A stretch of DNA of 64,000 nucleotides, from assembly GCF_027923225.1 (NCBI RefSeq), contig NZ_BSDI01000021.1, forward strand, positions 1 to 64,000, written 5' to 3'. Positions 61,537-64,000 of the stretch are shown here, piece by piece. Under the pieces are notes generated by a model. That model was not told the DNA's origin, made no database searches, and worked only from the letters and a program-made list of their open reading frames with translations. This DNA is from Phytohabitans aurantiacus (GTDB lineage: Bacteria; Actinomycetota; Actinomycetes; Mycobacteriales; Micromonosporaceae). How positions within the stretch are numbered: position 1 is the stretch's first letter; every line of letters begins with the position of its first letter. The translations under genes were made by a program, and so were the position numbers.

Positions 61537-63123
61537 TCAGCTGGCGGCCAGGATCACCAGGACGATCAGGGCGATCACCACCATCACGCCGAGCGCGACC
61601 GTCCACACCAGAGTCGGCTCCTCGTACCAGGCGCGGGGCGGGGCGGGGCGCGGCGAGACGGGTACCGCGCTGACCGGCGGCGGCTTGCCCACCGCCGCGC
61701 CGTAGCCGGCGGGGGGCGGGACCGGCTGGGCGGGCCTGCCGTGGCCGTACGCGCTGGGCAGGCTGTAGCCGGGGGCGACCTGGCCGCGCGGCTGAGCCGG
61801 CGGCTGGGCGGCGGCCGGTGGGTGTGCGACCTGGGGCGCCGTCATGGGTGGGCGTGGAGCCTGGGGGCGGCTGATCGTCGGCGGGCGGGGCGGCGCTACC
61901 GGGCGGGCGGGGGGCGAAGAAGCAGGGTGGGCGGGCGGCAAGGAAGCAGGGTGGGCGGGGGGTTGGGTAACAGGGCGAGCGGGCTGTGCAGTGACCGGGC
62001 GGGCCGGGGGTGGGGCGACGCGGGGTACGCCCGAGTGGACGGGGCCGGTCGGCTCGGCGGCGGCCGCCCCGAAGAACAGGGCGCCCTCGGCCACCACCGT
62101 CTCGGGCTGTTCGAGGGTCGTCGGTGCCACGCCCAGCTCGGTGTGGATCAGGTGTGCGGCGATCGGGATACGGCTGGAGCCGCCGACCAGGAAGATGCCC
62201 ACCAGGTCCGGCGGGGCCATCCGGGCGGCGGTGATGGTCTGGGCCAGGCAGTGCACCGTCTGCATCACGTACTGCCGGATCAGCCCCTCGAACTCGTCGC
62301 GCGTGATGTGCGCGGAGATGTCCAGAGCGGGCAGGTGCACGTCGGCGCTGGTCGTGCGGGACAGCATCTCCTTGGCGCCGCGCACGTCGTCGTACAGCAG
62401 GGCGCGCTGGCGGCGCTGGCCGGCGTCGGCGGGGCTGACCAGGCTGTTCCACAGGGTGGTGCGGGTGTCGGAGTACCCGCGGCCGAGGTGTTCGACGAGG
62501 GCCTGGTCGAAGTCGAGGCCGCCCAGGTCGGACAGCCCGTGCTCGGCCAGCACGTCGAAGCCGGTCGCCGAGCGCCGCACCACGGTCGCGTCGAACGTGC
62601 CGCCGCCCAGGTCGTAGATGGCCAACGCGCGGCCGACGGGGACGGCGCTGCCCAGTACAGCGGTGTAATAGGACGCGGCCGCGACCGGCTCCGCGACCAG
62701 GCGCGGCGCGGGCAGGCCGGCGACCCGCGCGGACTCCAGCAGTACCGCGCGGCGCTGCTCGCCCCACCGCGCCGGGTGGGTCATGCGCAGCTCGTCGGCG
62801 GCGGCGCCGAAGTGGCGTTGCGCCTCGACGGCGACGCGGCGCAGCACGGCGCCGATCACCTGCGGCACCGACTGTTCCTGCTCGCCGAGCAGGACGACGC
62901 CGTCGTCGACGCGGCGTTTGGGGTTGGGTTCGAAGCGGGCCGGGTCGAGGCGGGCGGAGCGTTCGGCGTCGCGGCCGACCAGCAGCCGGCCGTCGGGGTT
63001 GAGGTAGACGGCGGACGGCAGCAGCGGCGAACCGTCGAACAGCAGCGGCCGGGCGCGGCCGTCCGCGCCGCGCACCATCGCGACCGTGTTCGACGTGCCG
63101 AAGTCGATGCCGAGCACCCGCAT
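61537..63123 (-). CDS. Hsp70-like ATPase with C-terminal membrane anchor
   Basis: 528 aa from ATG 63123. Residues 1-355 are an Hsp70/actin ATPase (GIDFGTSNTVAMV, EPVAAASYYT, YDLGGGTFDATVV, FLVGGSSRIPIA), without the substrate-binding domain. A Pro/Ala/Gln-rich linker (about 360-495, with repeated PAHPAS and PPARPV) ends in one helix (about 505-527, VALGVMVVIALIVLVIL). It is a paralogue of the 38.7-kb gene but lacks the outer propeller. A cytoplasmic ATPase tethered to the membrane is predicted. Confidence 0.87.
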   Translation of the reverse strand: MRVLGIDFGTSNTVAMVRGADGRARPLLFDGSPLLPSAVYLNPDGRLLVGRDAERSARLDPARFEPNPKRRVDDGVVLLGEQEQSVPQVIGAVLRRVAVEAQRHFGAAADELRMTHPARWGEQRRAVLLESARVAGLPAPRLVAEPVAAASYYTAVLGSAVPVGRALAIYDLGGGTFDATVVRRSATGFDVLAEHGLSDLGGLDFDQALVEHLGRGYSDTRTTLWNSLVSPADAGQRRQRALLYDDVRGAKEMLSRTTSADVHLPALDISAHITRDEFEGLIRQYVMQTVHCLAQTITAARMAPPDLVGIFLVGGSSRIPIAAHLIHTELGVAPTTLEQPETVVAEGALFFGAAAAEPTGPVHSGVPRVAPPPARPVTAQPARPVTQPPAHPASLPPAHPASSPPARPVAPPRPPTISRPQAPRPPMTAPQVAHPPAAAQPPAQPRGQVAPGYSLPSAYGHGRPAQPVPPPAGYGAAVGKPPPVSAVPVSPRPAPPRAWYEEPTLVWTVALGVMVVIALIVLVILAAS

Positions 63124-63227
63124 GGCCGTCACCCTACCGTCGCCGCGGAAGTGCATACTTCGCGCGTGAAGCGCGAGGACGAGCGTTCCGGGTCCGCCCC
63201 CGCGGTCGTGAACGAAAGGCAAGCACA

Positions 63228-63983
63228 GTGAGCGCGTACCTGGATGATCCACCGCTGGCTTTCGCGCACCGCGGCGGCGCGGCCGAGGGCGACGAGAACA
63301 CCGCCGAGGCGTTCGCGCGGGCGGTGGCGCTCGGCTACCGGTACGTCGAGACGGACGTGCACGCCACCTCCGACGGCGTGCCGGTGGTGTTCCACGACAC
63401 GACCCTCGCGCGGGTGGCGGGCCGGCCCGAACGGATCGAGGACCTGAGCTGGGCCGAGCTGACGACGGTGTGGCCGGCCGTGCCACGGCTCGACGACGTG
63501 CTCGCCGGGTGGCCGGAGATCCGGTTCAACATCGACGTCAAGGCGGCCAGCGCCATCGAGCCGACCGTCGAGGCCGTGACCCGCGTCAGCGCCGGCGACC
63601 GGGTGCTGCTGGCCTCGTTCAGCGACGCGCGGCTGGCCCGGCTGCGGCTGCTCGCCGGGCCGAAGGTCGCCACGTCGCTGGGCATGCGGTCGGTGGCGCG
63701 GCTCAAGGCCGCGTCGGTCGGCGGATGGCGGATCACAATGCCACCATCCGCGGTCGCCGCGCAGGTCCCGGTCCGCTACGGCCGCGTGCGGCTCGTCGAC
63801 CGCCGGTTCATCGGGTACGCCCACCGGCTGGGCCTTCAGGTGCACGTGTGGACGATCGACGACCCCGCCGAAATGCACTACTTACTTGATCTTGGTGTGG
63901 ATGGCATCATGACCGATCGCGTGGACGTGTTGCGCGACGTCTACATGAGCCGGGGCGTCTGGCCCACCGAAGGGAACCCGTGA
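63228..63983 (+). CDS. Glycerophosphodiester phosphodiesterase
   Basis: 251 aa. GDPD active-site residues: H14-R15 (AHRGG), E41 and D43 (VETDVHATSDG), H56 (VFHD), then FNIDVKA and WTIDDPAEMHYLLDLGVDGIMTDRVD. It hydrolyses deacylated phospholipids to sn-glycerol 3-phosphate. GTG 63228; its stop overlaps the next start (GTGA). Confidence 0.93.
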   Translation: MSAYLDDPPLAFAHRGGAAEGDENTAEAFARAVALGYRYVETDVHATSDGVPVVFHDTTLARVAGRPERIEDLSWAELTTVWPAVPRLDDVLAGWPEIRFNIDVKAASAIEPTVEAVTRVSAGDRVLLASFSDARLARLRLLAGPKVATSLGMRSVARLKAASVGGWRITMPPSAVAAQVPVRYGRVRLVDRRFIGYAHRLGLQVHVWTIDDPAEMHYLLDLGVDGIMTDRVDVLRDVYMSRGVWPTEGNP

Positions 63984-64000
63984 CCACCACCACCGAGCCC
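63980..64000 (+). CDS. Start of a further gene, cut by the window edge
   Basis: GTG 63980 overlaps the GDPD stop and reads MTTTTEP to the end of the window. The translational coupling is typical of a downstream operon gene; its product cannot be told from 7 codons. Confidence 0.45.

Overview
The window is high-GC actinobacterial DNA. The best-supported placement is Micromonosporaceae (relatives of Phytohabitans, Dactylosporangium, Micromonospora or Actinoplanes). The grounds are strong G/C third-position bias, many GTG starts, and the actinobacterial block pgsA-like / DUF881 / DUF1290 / DUF881 / gcvH / garA / MerR / DUF151 / MerR, which has the gene order of Mycobacterium Rv1822-Rv1830. DUF5999, DUF1707 and DUF6319-type proteins and IniA/IniC-like dynamins agree. 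The family placement is inference. No rRNA, tRNA, CRISPR array, transposase or prophage was seen; one tyrosine recombinase is present.

Layout. 0-9 kb: a cyclase/TPP-enzyme pair, a secreted pectate lyase behind a LacI-type operator, MarR and GNAT genes, a MetE-like methyltransferase with an orphan NMT1-type lipoprotein, a repeat island, and a GH5 mannanase with a CBM2. 9-15 kb: the gcvH-garA block. 15-19.5 kb: a repeat island, a DGPF/ECF pair separated by a tandem repeat, a C45-type hydrolase and an aldo/keto reductase. 19.5-26.7 kb: glycine riboswitch plus gcvP, a degenerate PIN-like pair, DUF5999, a PabB-like enzyme, peptide deformylase and a secreted HNH nuclease. 26.7-31.2 kb: an NIS-siderophore operon (two IucA/IucC synthetases and a PLP decarboxylase). 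32-38 kb: a putative TetR regulon (FAD oxidoreductase/MFS, cNMP-TrxR fusion, SDR, TetR) in which two divergent promoter regions are near-identical. 38.5-48.7 kb: a membrane Hsp70/beta-propeller fusion, glycosyltransferase and ICMT, MarR, a PhyH-type oxygenase, a recombinase, small proteins and a large repeat island. 48.7-55 kb: cydAB, an acyltransferase and two LuxR-type regulators. 55-64 kb: a dynamin-like GTPase pair, an acidic protein, a DUF1707 protein, a second membrane-anchored Hsp70 and a GDPD.

The most unusual feature is the repeat content. A 54-bp near-palindrome occurs five times and always touches genes. Two copies lie inside coding sequences as exactly 18 in-frame codons, in the TPP enzyme and the siderophore decarboxylase. 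Two others supply the stop codon of the preceding gene. This resembles Rickettsia palindromic elements and looks like a protein-tolerated mobile palindrome in an actinobacterium. A second family (about 82 bp, 12 whole or partial copies) and a third (about 91 bp with a perfect 25-bp-arm palindrome, two copies) populate gene-free islands between operons.

How the genes work together: gcvH, riboswitch-controlled gcvP and garA link glycine cleavage to Ser/Thr-kinase control of carbon and nitrogen flux. The NIS operon should make a carboxylate/hydroxamate-type siderophore. cydAB supplies a high-affinity terminal oxidase. The dynamin pair and the two Hsp70-like membrane proteins suggest membrane and envelope stress functions.
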